DNA of 7,281 nucleotides from Nitrospinae bacterium CG11_big_fil_rev_8_21_14_0_20_56_8 (GTDB taxonomy: Bacteria > Nitrospinota > Nitrospinia > Nitrospinales > VA-1): positions 7,201 to 14,481 of the forward strand of contig PCWF01000100.1 of the NCBI GenBank assembly GCA_002796165.1. Reading direction: 5' to 3'. The position numbers and the translations under genes were made by a program. Of the stretch, positions 1 through 5,385 are shown one piece after another. The notes beneath the pieces are model-generated. The model searched no databases, was not told where the DNA came from, and was given only the letters and a program-made list of their open reading frames with translations. How positions within the stretch are numbered: the stretch's first letter is position 1; every line of letters starts with the position of its first letter.

Positions 1-1
1 A

Positions 2-364
2 GCGCAGGACAAGGAGGAAATCATCCGACTGACGGACCGGGCCTCGGGGCTTTGTCCGGCCTGCGACGAACCTCACATGATTCGCGGCATCGTGTTGATG
101 GAAGATTACACGCGGACGCGCACCTTCGCCAGCCTGGAGGACGCCCGCTGGGAATTCAGCCAGGCGGTGCGGCTCAGTCCGCAATACTCGGAGGCGCAAT
201 TTTACCTGGGACACACCGCCCTCCTGCTGGGAGAAACCGGCCGGGCGCGTATGTTCCTCAATCTCGCGGCGGGCGACCGGCGCTACCGGGCGAACGCCCT
301 GCAGGATCTGCGGAAACTCGACGCAGAACCCACTCGCCGTGGGAGGCGCGGGGAAGGAACGTGA
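2..364 (+). CDS. C-terminal part of a TPR-repeat protein (5' end outside window)
   Basis: The reading frame is open from base 2 and ends at TGA 362-364, giving 120 visible residues; the start lies upstream of the window. A Met at 77 lies inside the frame and need not be the start, because coding-like sequence continues before it. Residues about 41-105 look like tetratricopeptide helices: an AxxxFxxAVRLSPxYxEAxFxLGHxxLLLGExxxAxxxL pattern, typical of protein-protein interaction scaffolds. N-terminal to this is a CPAC pair followed by His (visible residues 18-25). It could bind a metal, but it is not a CXXCH heme site. The tail is short and Arg-rich. No enzyme domain is visible, so no specific function is proposed. 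The endonuclease gene begins 83 bases downstream with its own promoter-like element, so the two are probably separate transcription units. Confidence 0.75.
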   Translation, partial: AQDKEEIIRLTDRASGLCPACDEPHMIRGIVLMEDYTRTRTFASLEDARWEFSQAVRLSPQYSEAQFYLGHTALLLGETGRARMFLNLAAGDRRYRANALQDLRKLDAEPTRRGRRGEGT

Positions 365-432
365 CAGGAGACCGCGCGGAAGGAAAAATCCCCCCGCCCT
401 CTTCCGCGACCTTACATCGAAAAAAAAATTTC

Positions 433-441
433 TGCTATAAT
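433..441 (+). promoter_or_regulatory. Extended -10 promoter element of the endonuclease gene (leaderless configuration)
   Basis: TGCTATAAT is a perfect extended -10 (TGn plus TATAAT). It lies in a short A/T-rich stretch between two GC-rich segments. No good -35 is visible 17-18 bases upstream, which is tolerated for extended -10 promoters. The TATAAT ends at 441 and the ATG starts at 448, so the expected transcription start (about 6-7 bases after the -10) falls on or next to the start codon. The bases between are all T or C, so there is no Shine-Dalgarno sequence. The start site is inferred from spacing. Confidence 0.65.
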
Positions 442-447
442 CCCCCC

Positions 448-1233
448 ATGCGAAACCCGGTCCTGCCCCTCATTATCGCCCTTCCACTCGTCATTTCAGT
501 CTATCTCAATCCCGCGTTTGGAGGAAACCTGCGCGGGGAATTTTTCAATCCGTCCCGCATGGTCAGTCTGGAAACCTCAACCCAGGAGTTGAAGCAGATC
601 TATTACCACGGAAACCATAACCGGACCCTGCATTGCGGGTGCTTCTTCGACAAACTCCTGCAGGTGCGCCTGCCGTCCTGCGGGAAGGGGCCGGGACGGG
701 TGGAAGCCGCCCCCAGGCAGGGCATCGTCGACTGGGTGCACGGCATGCCCGCCTCGGTGTTCGGGGCGAGACTCGCCTGTTTCAATCGACCCCTGTGCGA
801 ATCTCCCGGCGGCGAGACCCTTGCGGGAGCCCGGTGTTGCCAGACGGTTTCCCCGAAATTCAAAAGCATGGAAGCCGACATGCACAACCTGTTTCCGGGA
901 ATTGAAACCGCCGGGGCAAGCGCACCGGCGGCGGACCCCGCGCAACGCTTCGGCGGGATGGCAGAATACGGGTTTTGCAATAAGGAAGGCGCTCCTCCGG
1001 AAATGCCCCGGAAAGAGATCCGCGGCGACCTGGCCCGGGCGCATTTCTACATGTCGGTGCAATACGGGATCCCTATTCCCCAAAAAGAAGAGGACGAGCT
1101 CCGCCTGTGGCACGTCACCGACCCGCCCGATGCCTGGGAAGAAGAACGGAACACGCAGATCGAGCTCGTTCAGGGCAACCGGAATCCGTTCATCGACCAC
1201 CCGGAACTGGCCGAACGCGTGCGGGATTTTTAA
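448..1233 (+). CDS. Exported endonuclease I family protein (EndA/Vvn/Dns-like), atypical active site
   Basis: 261 residues. Members of this family are secreted or periplasmic nonspecific DNA/RNA nucleases of the beta-beta-alpha-metal class. Residues 1-25 form a signal peptide (Met-Arg start, hydrophobic LPLIIALPLVISVYL core). Family landmarks in order: CGC and SCG cysteines (63-65, 77-78), an EWEHVVPA-type motif (95-102), a CC pair (130-131), MEADMHNLFP (141-150, with Asn147 matching a metal ligand of Vvn), the helix RGDLARAHFYM (192-202) and the VQGNRNPF signature (241-248). The catalytic His is present (His98), but the preceding residue, Glu in characterised enzymes and a metal ligand, is Val97 (GTG at 736-738). 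The usual GEVNGDR loop after HNL is also replaced by IETAGASAP. The protein could be inactive or altered. The ATG at 448 is chosen because it gives a proper signal peptide; upstream in-frame sequence overlaps the TPR gene. The last 32 codons recur at 2883-2978. The family call is firm; the activity is uncertain. Confidence 0.88.
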   Translation: MRNPVLPLIIALPLVISVYLNPAFGGNLRGEFFNPSRMVSLETSTQELKQIYYHGNHNRTLHCGCFFDKLLQVRLPSCGKGPGRVEAAPRQGIVDWVHGMPASVFGARLACFNRPLCESPGGETLAGARCCQTVSPKFKSMEADMHNLFPGIETAGASAPAADPAQRFGGMAEYGFCNKEGAPPEMPRKEIRGDLARAHFYMSVQYGIPIPQKEEDELRLWHVTDPPDAWEEERNTQIELVQGNRNPFIDHPELAERVRDF

Positions 1234-1293
1234 CGTCCTGCTCCCAACCCTTCCCCTGTCATCGCTTATTTACAGTCGAGCGGTCAAGAGTTC

Positions 1294-2592
1294 TTATTCT
1301 TCGTTAGGTCTTTCTTGGAGAATTTTAATTATGTTTCCGGCTGTTCTCATCCAGGGCTCGGCAATGGCGCCTGGCTTTTTGAATACGTGTAATAAAATGG
1401 CCGATCGAAACAAACTTGAATGAAGAAGGAGATTGCCGCTTTCAGGATCTTCCCGTACCGCCCCAGATTTTTTGAGCTCTGGCAAGGAAGAGGGAGAATA
1501 AATATTTTTCCCCATTTGTTTGGCGAGAAGTTTCCTGGGAACAGAGGTTCCAACTAAAGCAAGGATGTTCATAATTTCTTCCCGCATTTTTGGTTTGCCC
1601 TTGAAATCGTATAAGTTGGAAAAATCCTTGGTTTGAAGTTCTCGGGCCGCATTGCCAATGGCCTCATTCCAATCATCCGAATTTATTGCATTATCCGTAT
1701 CCACCTCAATTAGGTTATGTCCCAAGACTTGCAGGGAGTGAGGGTAACCTCCGGCAACTTGGACTTTCGTGTCCAATTCATTCGAATCATATTTCACCTG
1801 AACTTGATCGAATCCTTTGGTCAACACCTCCTTTGCTTCTTCTGGGGGCATGCTTGTGAGATGAATCGTATCGAAACTCCTTCGCGCCGAAGGATCTCCC
1901 TCAAAAAAACTGTGAATTGCTTCGCTGTATCCAATAATAATGAATGAAATGTTTCCCAATCCATTGACGTCTAATGTGGTCGTAATACTTCTTAATAATT
2001 GAGCAATTCCTTTAATATCTCTCGCATTGTGGATTTCATCCAATACGATCAAGAGGCCGTCGTATCTCTCCCCCTCTTTTGATTCTTTGATTCCCAATAA
2101 AATATTGGTTAAGACCGAAAGAGCCTGATCCTTGAAGTATTGCTCAAGACCATCGATCCCCGGCAATTCCATTTGCTCCGGACTCGTCTCCATTGTTACC
2201 CCAAAGGCCCCAAATGAAAATTTTCCTTTTTTAAATAAATCTCCGAGTCTGTCCGTAAGCCGGTCAATGGATGTTTTGGGAAGTTTGTCTGTAAGTTGAT
2301 TCAAAACCGCTTGTAATACGGTTTTAAAATGTTGGCCTTTTTCCACGGAATAATAGCTGGTGAGAAAATTCAAATCTTTAAAGACTGGATCTCTTGATTC
2401 AGCCATAAAAAGCGTCAATTTGGCCAAAGCAGTTTTTCCAATCCCCCTTTCTCCATGAAAAATAAAATTTGAGGGCATTCCCCTTTTCACTTGGGCCAGC
2501 TTTTGAAGGATTTGGAGCATCTGTTGGCTTCGTCCGGCAAACAGTGCGGGGGTAACCGTGGAGTTTGGGTTAAAAGGATTGAAAAGAGCCAT
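1294..2592 (-). CDS. AAA+ ATPase, ORC/Cdc6-like (AAA_16-type) with C-terminal winged-helix-like region
   Basis: 432 residues, complete. An NPFNPN...LFAGR box (5-21) precedes Walker A GERGIGKT (47-54). Walker B is LIVLDEIH (181-188, Asp185/Glu186), a sensor-1-like strand lies at ISFIIIGYSE (215-224), Arg237/Arg238 sit where an arginine finger or sensor could be, and GGYPHSLQVLG (281-291) marks the lid helix. This is the layout of ORC/Cdc6 and related P-loop ATPases. Residues about 335-400 look like a winged helix (IMNILALVGTSVPRKLLAKQMG followed by a SLPELKKSGAV recognition helix), suggesting DNA binding. No nuclease, transposase or integrase domain is fused. The gene is much more AT-rich than its neighbours (line 2041-2100 has 26 G/C in 60), lies alone, converges on the endonuclease gene with a 60-base gap, and has no purine-rich Shine-Dalgarno before its ATG. 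It is likely acquired. Possible roles are replication initiation or maintenance of a small element, or a solitary regulatory or defence ATPase; the sequence does not decide. Confidence 0.82.
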   Translation of the reverse strand: MALFNPFNPNSTVTPALFAGRSQQMLQILQKLAQVKRGMPSNFIFHGERGIGKTALAKLTLFMAESRDPVFKDLNFLTSYYSVEKGQHFKTVLQAVLNQLTDKLPKTSIDRLTDRLGDLFKKGKFSFGAFGVTMETSPEQMELPGIDGLEQYFKDQALSVLTNILLGIKESKEGERYDGLLIVLDEIHNARDIKGIAQLLRSITTTLDVNGLGNISFIIIGYSEAIHSFFEGDPSARRSFDTIHLTSMPPEEAKEVLTKGFDQVQVKYDSNELDTKVQVAGGYPHSLQVLGHNLIEVDTDNAINSDDWNEAIGNAARELQTKDFSNLYDFKGKPKMREEIMNILALVGTSVPRKLLAKQMGKNIYSPSSLPELKKSGAVREDPESGNLLLHSSLFRSAILLHVFKKPGAIAEPWMRTAGNIIKILQERPNEE

Positions 2593-2604
2593 ATTTGGGC
2601 AAAT
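2593..2604. promoter_or_regulatory. Small inverted repeat abutting the ATPase start codon
   Basis: ATTTG-GG-CAAAT is a perfect 5-bp inverted repeat with a 2-base centre, directly against the ATPase ATG (2590-2592). It occupies the place where a ribosome binding site would be and could be an operator or translational control element. In AT-rich DNA a chance occurrence is quite possible. Confidence 0.25.
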
Positions 2605-2629
2605 TTGGATTATTTTAAAATTTGATAGT

Positions 2630-2687
2630 ATTCGTCGATATTTGTTAGTAACTAGCTAGTAATTAATAAATTCACGAATATTTGTAA
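2630..2687. promoter_or_regulatory. Possible protein-binding array: two similar 18-mers flanking a palindrome
   Basis: Two related 18-base motifs (ATTCGTCGATATTTGTTA at 2630-2647 and ATTCACGAATATTTGTAA at 2670-2687; 13 of 18 bases match) are exactly 40 bases apart. They flank the perfect 10-base palindrome ACTAGCTAGT at 2651-2660. Near-helical phasing and symmetry suggest an operator or iteron-like site, possibly for the neighbouring ATPase. This is inference, and AT bias raises the chance level. Confidence 0.3.
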
Positions 2688-2880
2688 TTTGATCCTACCT
2701 TGGAATGTAGCATACCAATATTTAGAAAACGATCATTAATAATTGAATTACAATAATAATTAGGATAAATATTTATTTTACTATTATTAATAAAAAAATT
2801 TTGCTATTAATAACAATTAATTTTCGTTTAATTTTTGCCTTTTTCCGTTTAGAAAAATTTTTATATCTTGGTCTGACTTG

Positions 2881-2978
<98 letters not shown>

Positions 2979-3121
2979 AAAGAAGCTCGGAATCGATTGT
3001 GGATTTTATTCTGAGGGTGCTCGCCGCACGGGCGCAAGGCCAAACTCCCAAGGCGATTGTTACCTATCCATCGCCATCGTCCCGTTCCGGCCTTAAGGCC
3101 CCACGCCCAGTGGGCGACGAT

Positions 3122-3198
3122 GAATCTTGCATCGATTCAGTATGGACCACACCCCTTGATCGTTCCAGCCAGATCCTTCGCCGAAGGCTCAGGATGAC
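3122..3198. repeat. Left-truncated copy of an intergenic inverted-repeat element
   Basis: This copy matches 3308-3382 nearly base for base (GAATCTTGC, CGATTCAGTATGGACCACAC, CCAGATCCTTCG), then ends in CTCAGGATGAC (3188-3198), the conserved right terminus. The matching left terminus GTCATTCTGAG is missing. In its place is a GACGATG arm that pairs with CATCGTC at 3076-3082. Confidence 0.65.
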
Positions 3199-3240
3199 AA
3201 TAATAAAGGCTTGGGATGACAATAAGAGACTCGGGATGAC
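3193..3240. repeat. Three tandem GATGAC-ended units, about 20-22 bp apart
   Basis: GATGAC occurs at 3193-3198, 3215-3220 and 3235-3240, each within a CTYRGGATGACAAT-like unit. The spacing is 22 and 20 bases. Read on the minus strand, these units correspond to the 22-bp GTCATCCCRAG units found at 4698-4763, so the two spacers share a repeat family. Confidence 0.55.
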
Positions 3241-3280
3241 AATTTGAAAGGACCCGGGTTGTCATGAAAAGCGCCAATGT

Positions 3281-3382
3281 GTCATTCTGAGGCGCAGACG
3301 CGCCGAAGAATCTTGCCCCGATTCAGTATGGACCACACCCCTTGATCGTCCCGGCCAGATCCTTCGTTGCACTCAGGATGAC
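3281..3382. repeat. Complete 102-bp terminal-inverted-repeat element (non-coding)
   Basis: The ends GTCATTCTGAG (3281-3291) and CTCAGGATGAC (3372-3382) are inverted repeats matching at 10 of 11 positions. Inner arms CGAAGAATCT (3304-3313) and AGATCCTTCG (3357-3366) pair at 9 of 10. The element could fold into a long hairpin. It encodes nothing and looks like a dispersed REP/MITE-type intergenic repeat. No clear target-site duplication is visible. Confidence 0.65.
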
Positions 3383-3432
3383 AATTGGGGCGTTTTCCGG
3401 CAATCTGCTGATTTTCTCCCAGCCCCCTTCAA

Positions 3433-4530
3433 TTACCCTCCCAATCCGGCCGAATCCTTCACGCGAAAAAGCTTCGCGAACGGATAAATCCATTGCCCGA
3501 GCAAGCCGTCGGGAATCCGGTCCCGGACCAGGCCCAGTTGCTCCGGGTCCTCGCGGCGCGCGGGCAGGTAATGCGTGCCGAACATCCAGTCGATGCAGGA
3601 AAAGAAAATGGCAAAATTCCGGTTCTCCGCTTCCGGACAATTGGCGTGGTGCCAGCGGTGGAACAACGGACTGGTGAGAACGTAGTCGAGCGGACCATAC
3701 GAAATCCGGGCGTTGCAATGGATATACAGACTGTATCCGCGCCGCAGGAAAATACATATCGAGGAGAGAAACGGATCTTCCACCAGGGCGATCAGGATCA
3801 GAAAACTGACGATGGTGTTGATGAACTGGTTGACCGGGTGCATCCGCTCGTTGGAAAGCCAGTCCACCGATCCGGAACTGTGGTGGATCGTGTGGAACGG
3901 CCAGAAATATTTCGAATGCATCAGGCGGTGCCGCCAGTAACCGATGAAATCCATCGCGAACAAAACCAGAACCAGTTGCACCAGGAACGGCCGCTCCGCG
4001 TTCCAGGTTCTCAAATCCATGAAAAATCCGGACAGCCCTTCCGACGAGCGGCCCGTCCGCTGGACGCTGGTGACCGCCCAGGAAACCTTTTGCGGTTCCG
4101 CCTCGACCCGGATGAGGATCGTCTTCACCGTTTCATTCTCTCCCGCCGACTCGCGGGTGACCATCGTGTCCAGTCCGGAAAAACCCGGTTGCGGAAGGTA
4201 CGTCCAGTTGGGACCGGGATGGATCGAGACCGCGCCGTGGCGGGGGTTTTCGACCACCTTCAATTGCCGCTCGATGAAGCCCGGCGCGTCCGGGTCCGCC
4301 GGAACCGCGCCCAGAAAGTAGCCCGTGAAAAAAATCAGCGTCAGCGTGTGCGGAACGTAGAGGAGGAGGGGAAGCGAGAACGAGTAAGCGAGATCGAGGG
4401 CGGAGTCGCGCCGCCACAACCGCTGGACCCGTTTGGCGGGGAACCCGAACTCCAGCAGGGCAAAGACCACCGCATAACCCAGAAGGGCCTGCGCGTGGGG
4501 CACCAGGATGGCACTCAGCGTGTCCGGCAT
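3433..4530 (-). CDS. Fatty acid hydroxylase / sterol desaturase family membrane protein with an inserted Ig-like domain
   Basis: 365 residues. This superfamily (PF04116 type) consists of di-iron membrane oxygenases that hydroxylate or desaturate lipid chains; the substrate cannot be told here. The His boxes are complete: HRLMH (201-205), HTIHH (213-217), HPVN (231), HCNA (271) and HRWHH (291-295), plus His320. Hydrophobic segments lie at about 13-30, 46-72, 182-198 and 235-256. Residues about 88-145 (VENPRHGAVSI, NWTYLPQPGFSGLDT, then TVKTILIRVEAEP) follow the pattern of bacterial cadherin/Ig-like repeats (NPxHGxVxxxxxGxxxYxPxxGFxGxDxF) and sit between the second and third hydrophobic segments, an unusual insertion. 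The ATG at 4528-4530 has GGGAG four bases upstream and a promoter-like pair at 4584-4614. The gene stands alone between repeat-rich spacers. The family call is firm; the substrate and the role of the insert are unknown. Confidence 0.87.
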   Translation of the reverse strand: MPDTLSAILVPHAQALLGYAVVFALLEFGFPAKRVQRLWRRDSALDLAYSFSLPLLLYVPHTLTLIFFTGYFLGAVPADPDAPGFIERQLKVVENPRHGAVSIHPGPNWTYLPQPGFSGLDTMVTRESAGENETVKTILIRVEAEPQKVSWAVTSVQRTGRSSEGLSGFFMDLRTWNAERPFLVQLVLVLFAMDFIGYWRHRLMHSKYFWPFHTIHHSSGSVDWLSNERMHPVNQFINTIVSFLILIALVEDPFLSSICIFLRRGYSLYIHCNARISYGPLDYVLTSPLFHRWHHANCPEAENRNFAIFFSCIDWMFGTHYLPARREDPEQLGLVRDRIPDGLLGQWIYPFAKLFRVKDSAGLGG

Positions 4531-4583
4531 TCCGCTCCCTTATCGATCCCGCCTCGATGACTGAAAACGAAGATGGCTTCTAT

Positions 4584-4614
4584 ATTATAAGAGGAGAAGG
4601 GAGGGGCGGGTCAA
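4584..4614 (-). promoter_or_regulatory. Candidate sigma-70-type promoter for the hydroxylase gene
   Basis: Read on the minus strand, TTGACC (4614-4609) is followed after 19 bases by TATAAT (4589-4584); TTATAA one base earlier would give an 18-base spacer. The TATAAT is a perfect consensus within a GC-rich surrounding. Transcription would start near 4577, giving a leader of roughly 45 bases with GGGAG before the ATG at 4530. The spacer is slightly long, but sequence and position agree. Confidence 0.55.
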
Positions 4615-4642
4615 CCCCCGCGGGGAGAGAACACGCACCATC

Positions 4643-4688
4643 CCGATTCAGAGCCCGATTCCGCTTCGCCGATGCTCCTCGGAATGAC
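4643..4688. repeat. Truncated right end of the 106-bp repeat element
   Basis: This piece resembles the right half of the elements at 4764-4869 and 4923-5028: a GATTCC segment, CGCCGATGCTCCT (4667-4679) and the terminus CTCGGAATGAC (4678-4688). The left half and its GTCAT terminus are absent. Confidence 0.5.
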
Positions 4689-4697
4689 AGACCGGGT

Positions 4698-4763
4698 GTC
4701 ATCCCAAGCCTTCCCTTTTTCCCTCCCGAGCCTTCCCTTTTGTCATCCCGAGCCTTCCCTTTT
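4698..4763. repeat. 22-bp tandem repeat, three units
   Basis: Units start at 4698, 4720 and 4742 with exact 22-base periodicity, ending where the 106-bp element starts at 4764. The best unit is GTCATCCCGAGCCTTCCCTT plus TT; the second unit has a degenerate start (TTCCCTCCCGAG). Each unit begins with the same GTCATCCCGAG found at the element's left terminus, so the units look like amplified copies of that end. Confidence 0.8.
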
Positions 4764-4869
4764 GTCATCCCGAGCCGAAGAGGCGAGGGATCTTGCCGGA
4801 ACGTGAAGCACGCATGCCCCCTCCTCAATTGGAGCCAGATTCCTCGTCGCCGATGCTCCTCGGAATGAC
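4764..4869. repeat. 106-bp terminal-inverted-repeat element, copy 1
   Basis: Left terminus GTCATCCCGAG (4764-4774) and right terminus CTCGGAATGAC (4859-4869) are inverted repeats at 10 of 11 positions. The interior includes GAGGGATCTTGCCGGAACG and CTCCTCAATTGGAGCC, the latter containing its own short palindrome CTCC-TCAATT-GGAG. It is non-coding and a hairpin-capable intergenic repeat. Confidence 0.75.
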
Positions 4870-4878
4870 AGACCGGGT

Positions 4879-4922
4879 GTCATCCCAAGCCTTCCCTTTT
4901 GTCATCCTGAGCCTTCCCTTTT
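4879..4922. repeat. 22-bp tandem repeat, two units
   Basis: Units at 4879-4900 and 4901-4922 have the same 22-base period and sequence as 4698-4763 and run directly into the next 106-bp element at 4923. One unit fewer than in the first array explains the difference between the 181- and 159-base periods. Confidence 0.8.
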
Positions 4923-5028
4923 GTCATCCCGAGCCGAAGAGGCGAGGGATCTTGCCGGAACGTGAAGCACGCATGCCCCCTCCTCAATTGGAGCCAGATT
5001 CCTTGTCGCCGATGCTCCTCGGAATGAC
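4923..5028. repeat. 106-bp terminal-inverted-repeat element, copy 2
   Basis: Nearly identical to 4764-4869, with the same length and termini (GTCATCCCGAG 4923-4933, CTCGGAATGAC 5018-5028). After the right end, this copy is followed by AACGAATTTTT and not by the GACCGGGT that follows the other right ends, so it marks the outer border of the amplified block. Confidence 0.75.
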
Positions 5029-5061
5029 AACGAATTTTTGGGTTCTTTGCGCGGTTTGCGC

Positions 5062-5091
5062 CTTTGCGTTGAAATGCCGTTGACCGCAAAG
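5062..5091. repeat. Inverted repeat in a CGCAAAG-type spacer sequence
   Basis: CTTTGCG (5062-5068) pairs with CGCAAAG (5085-5091) around a 16-base loop, with further TTTGCGC/CGCAAAG-like words nearby (5045-5060). It resembles the low-complexity 'GCAAAGACGC' dispersed repeats found between genes in many bacteria. No function is assigned. Confidence 0.35.
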
Positions 5092-5136
5092 ACGGAAAAG
5101 ACGCGAAGGGGAAGGATAAAAATCCCCTCACCCCAA

Positions 5137-5157
5137 CCCTCTCCCAGGGGGAGAGGG
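5137..5157. repeat. Perfect 9-bp hairpin in the intergenic spacer
   Basis: CCCTCTCCC-AGG-GGGAGAGGG is a perfect 9-bp stem with a 3-base loop, bordered by A runs (5118-5122, 5158-5162). On the minus strand, T's precede the hairpin but no T run directly follows it, and on the plus strand A's follow it, so it is a poor intrinsic terminator. It matches a widespread intergenic repeat type (CCCTCACCCCAACCCTCTCCC) and lies downstream of the tRNA gene. Confidence 0.5.
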
Positions 5158-5298
5158 AAAAATATCGGCACGGGGGATCGGGTTTAATCGGTGTTGATCT
5201 GTGCGCCGCACCGGCGGTAGTAGGTGGGAGAGTTTCAATTCCCCTCAAAACGGATGGGTCGCAGGACGGGAAGCGGAATCTCCCTCCACCTGGGAAGG

Positions 5299-5385
5299 TG
5301 GTGCCGATGGAGGGAATCGAACCCCCACCCCCTTGCGGAGAACAGATTTTGAGTCTGTCGCGTCTACCAATTCCGCCACATCGGC
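5299..5385 (-). tRNA. tRNA-Leu (anticodon CAA), CCA end encoded
   Basis: Read on the minus strand from 5385: acceptor GCCGATG pairs perfectly with CATCGGC, followed by discriminator A and an encoded CCA (to 5299). The D arm has GGCGGAATTGGTAGACGC, characteristic of leucine tRNAs. The anticodon stem ACAGA/TCTGT encloses loop CTCAAAA, giving anticodon CAA, which reads UUG. A long variable arm (CTCCGCAAGGGGGTG region) and the T arm GGGGGTTCGATTCCCTC complete an 87-base class II tRNA. A weak promoter may lie upstream (TTGAAA at 5436-5431, TAGCTT at 5413-5408). No integrase gene or tRNA-end duplication is seen next to it. Confidence 0.97.

Larger units (their letters stand above)
2593..2880. other. 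Very AT-rich non-coding block upstream of the ATPase gene
   Basis: No credible gene lies here. Base composition is extreme: line 2641-2700 has 15 G/C in 60 and line 2761-2820 has 6 in 60, against 47 in 60 at 661-720. The octamer ATTAATAA occurs four times (2662, 2735, 2786, 2806). The block ends abruptly at the GC-rich endonuclease fragment at 2881. It must hold the ATPase promoter, but no convincing -35/-10 pair stands out because nearly everything resembles a -10. It is the probable outer part of the inserted segment. Confidence 0.6.
2979..3432. other. Repeat-rich intergenic spacer without a credible gene
   Basis: This stretch separates the endonuclease fragment from the hydroxylase stop codon. 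It contains a 12-base palindrome GGCCTTAAGGCC (3089-3100), a small hairpin CGCCC-AGT-GGGCG (3104-3116), one truncated and one full inverted-repeat element, and three GGGATGAC-type tandem units. Open frames crossing it have repeat-like composition and no protein features. Confidence 0.6.
4667..5029. repeat. Long direct repeat: units of 181 and 159 bp plus a partial third
   Basis: The segment starting CGCCGATGCTCCT recurs at 4667, 4848 and 5007. The first period is 181 and the second 159 bases, differing by exactly one 22-bp tandem unit. Internal similarity is near-perfect (for example CCTGAG for CCCGAG at 4906-4911, and CTTGTC for CTCGTC at 5002-5007), so the amplification looks recent. Open frames here on either strand are repeat artefacts. 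Confidence 0.85.

Noticed and set aside
52..447. In-frame upstream extension of the endonuclease gene
   Set aside because: It overlaps the TPR gene in another frame, has low-complexity Arg/Pro/Gly composition, and would bury the signal peptide that starts at the 448 ATG.
577..1200. Minus-strand open frames opposite the endonuclease gene
   Set aside because: The sense strand has clear family motifs; the antisense frames are by-products of GC-rich codon use with no recognisable domains.
3493..4560. Long plus-strand open frame opposite the hydroxylase gene
   Set aside because: It is Arg/Gln/Pro-rich with no domain or membrane pattern, while the minus strand encodes all the His boxes of a known family.
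4614..4624. CCCCGCGGGG palindrome considered as an operator
   Set aside because: A short GC palindrome at the edge of the candidate -35 is easily found by chance in GC-rich DNA, and nothing supports a function.
4698..4922. 22-bp units considered as a CRISPR array
   Set aside because: The units are directly contiguous, with no unique spacers between them, and no cas-like gene is present.
5137..5157. Hairpin considered as an intrinsic terminator for the tRNA
   Set aside because: No T run directly follows the stem on the minus strand, and it lies over 140 bases past the tRNA end. It fits a dispersed repeat better.
4557..5248. Several small open frames on both strands in the repeat cluster
   Set aside because: They are translations of the 22-bp and 106-bp repeats, with repeated low-complexity peptides.
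5299..5385. tRNA-Leu considered as an attachment site for an integrated element
   Set aside because: No second copy of its 3' end is visible in the window and no integrase gene lies beside it.
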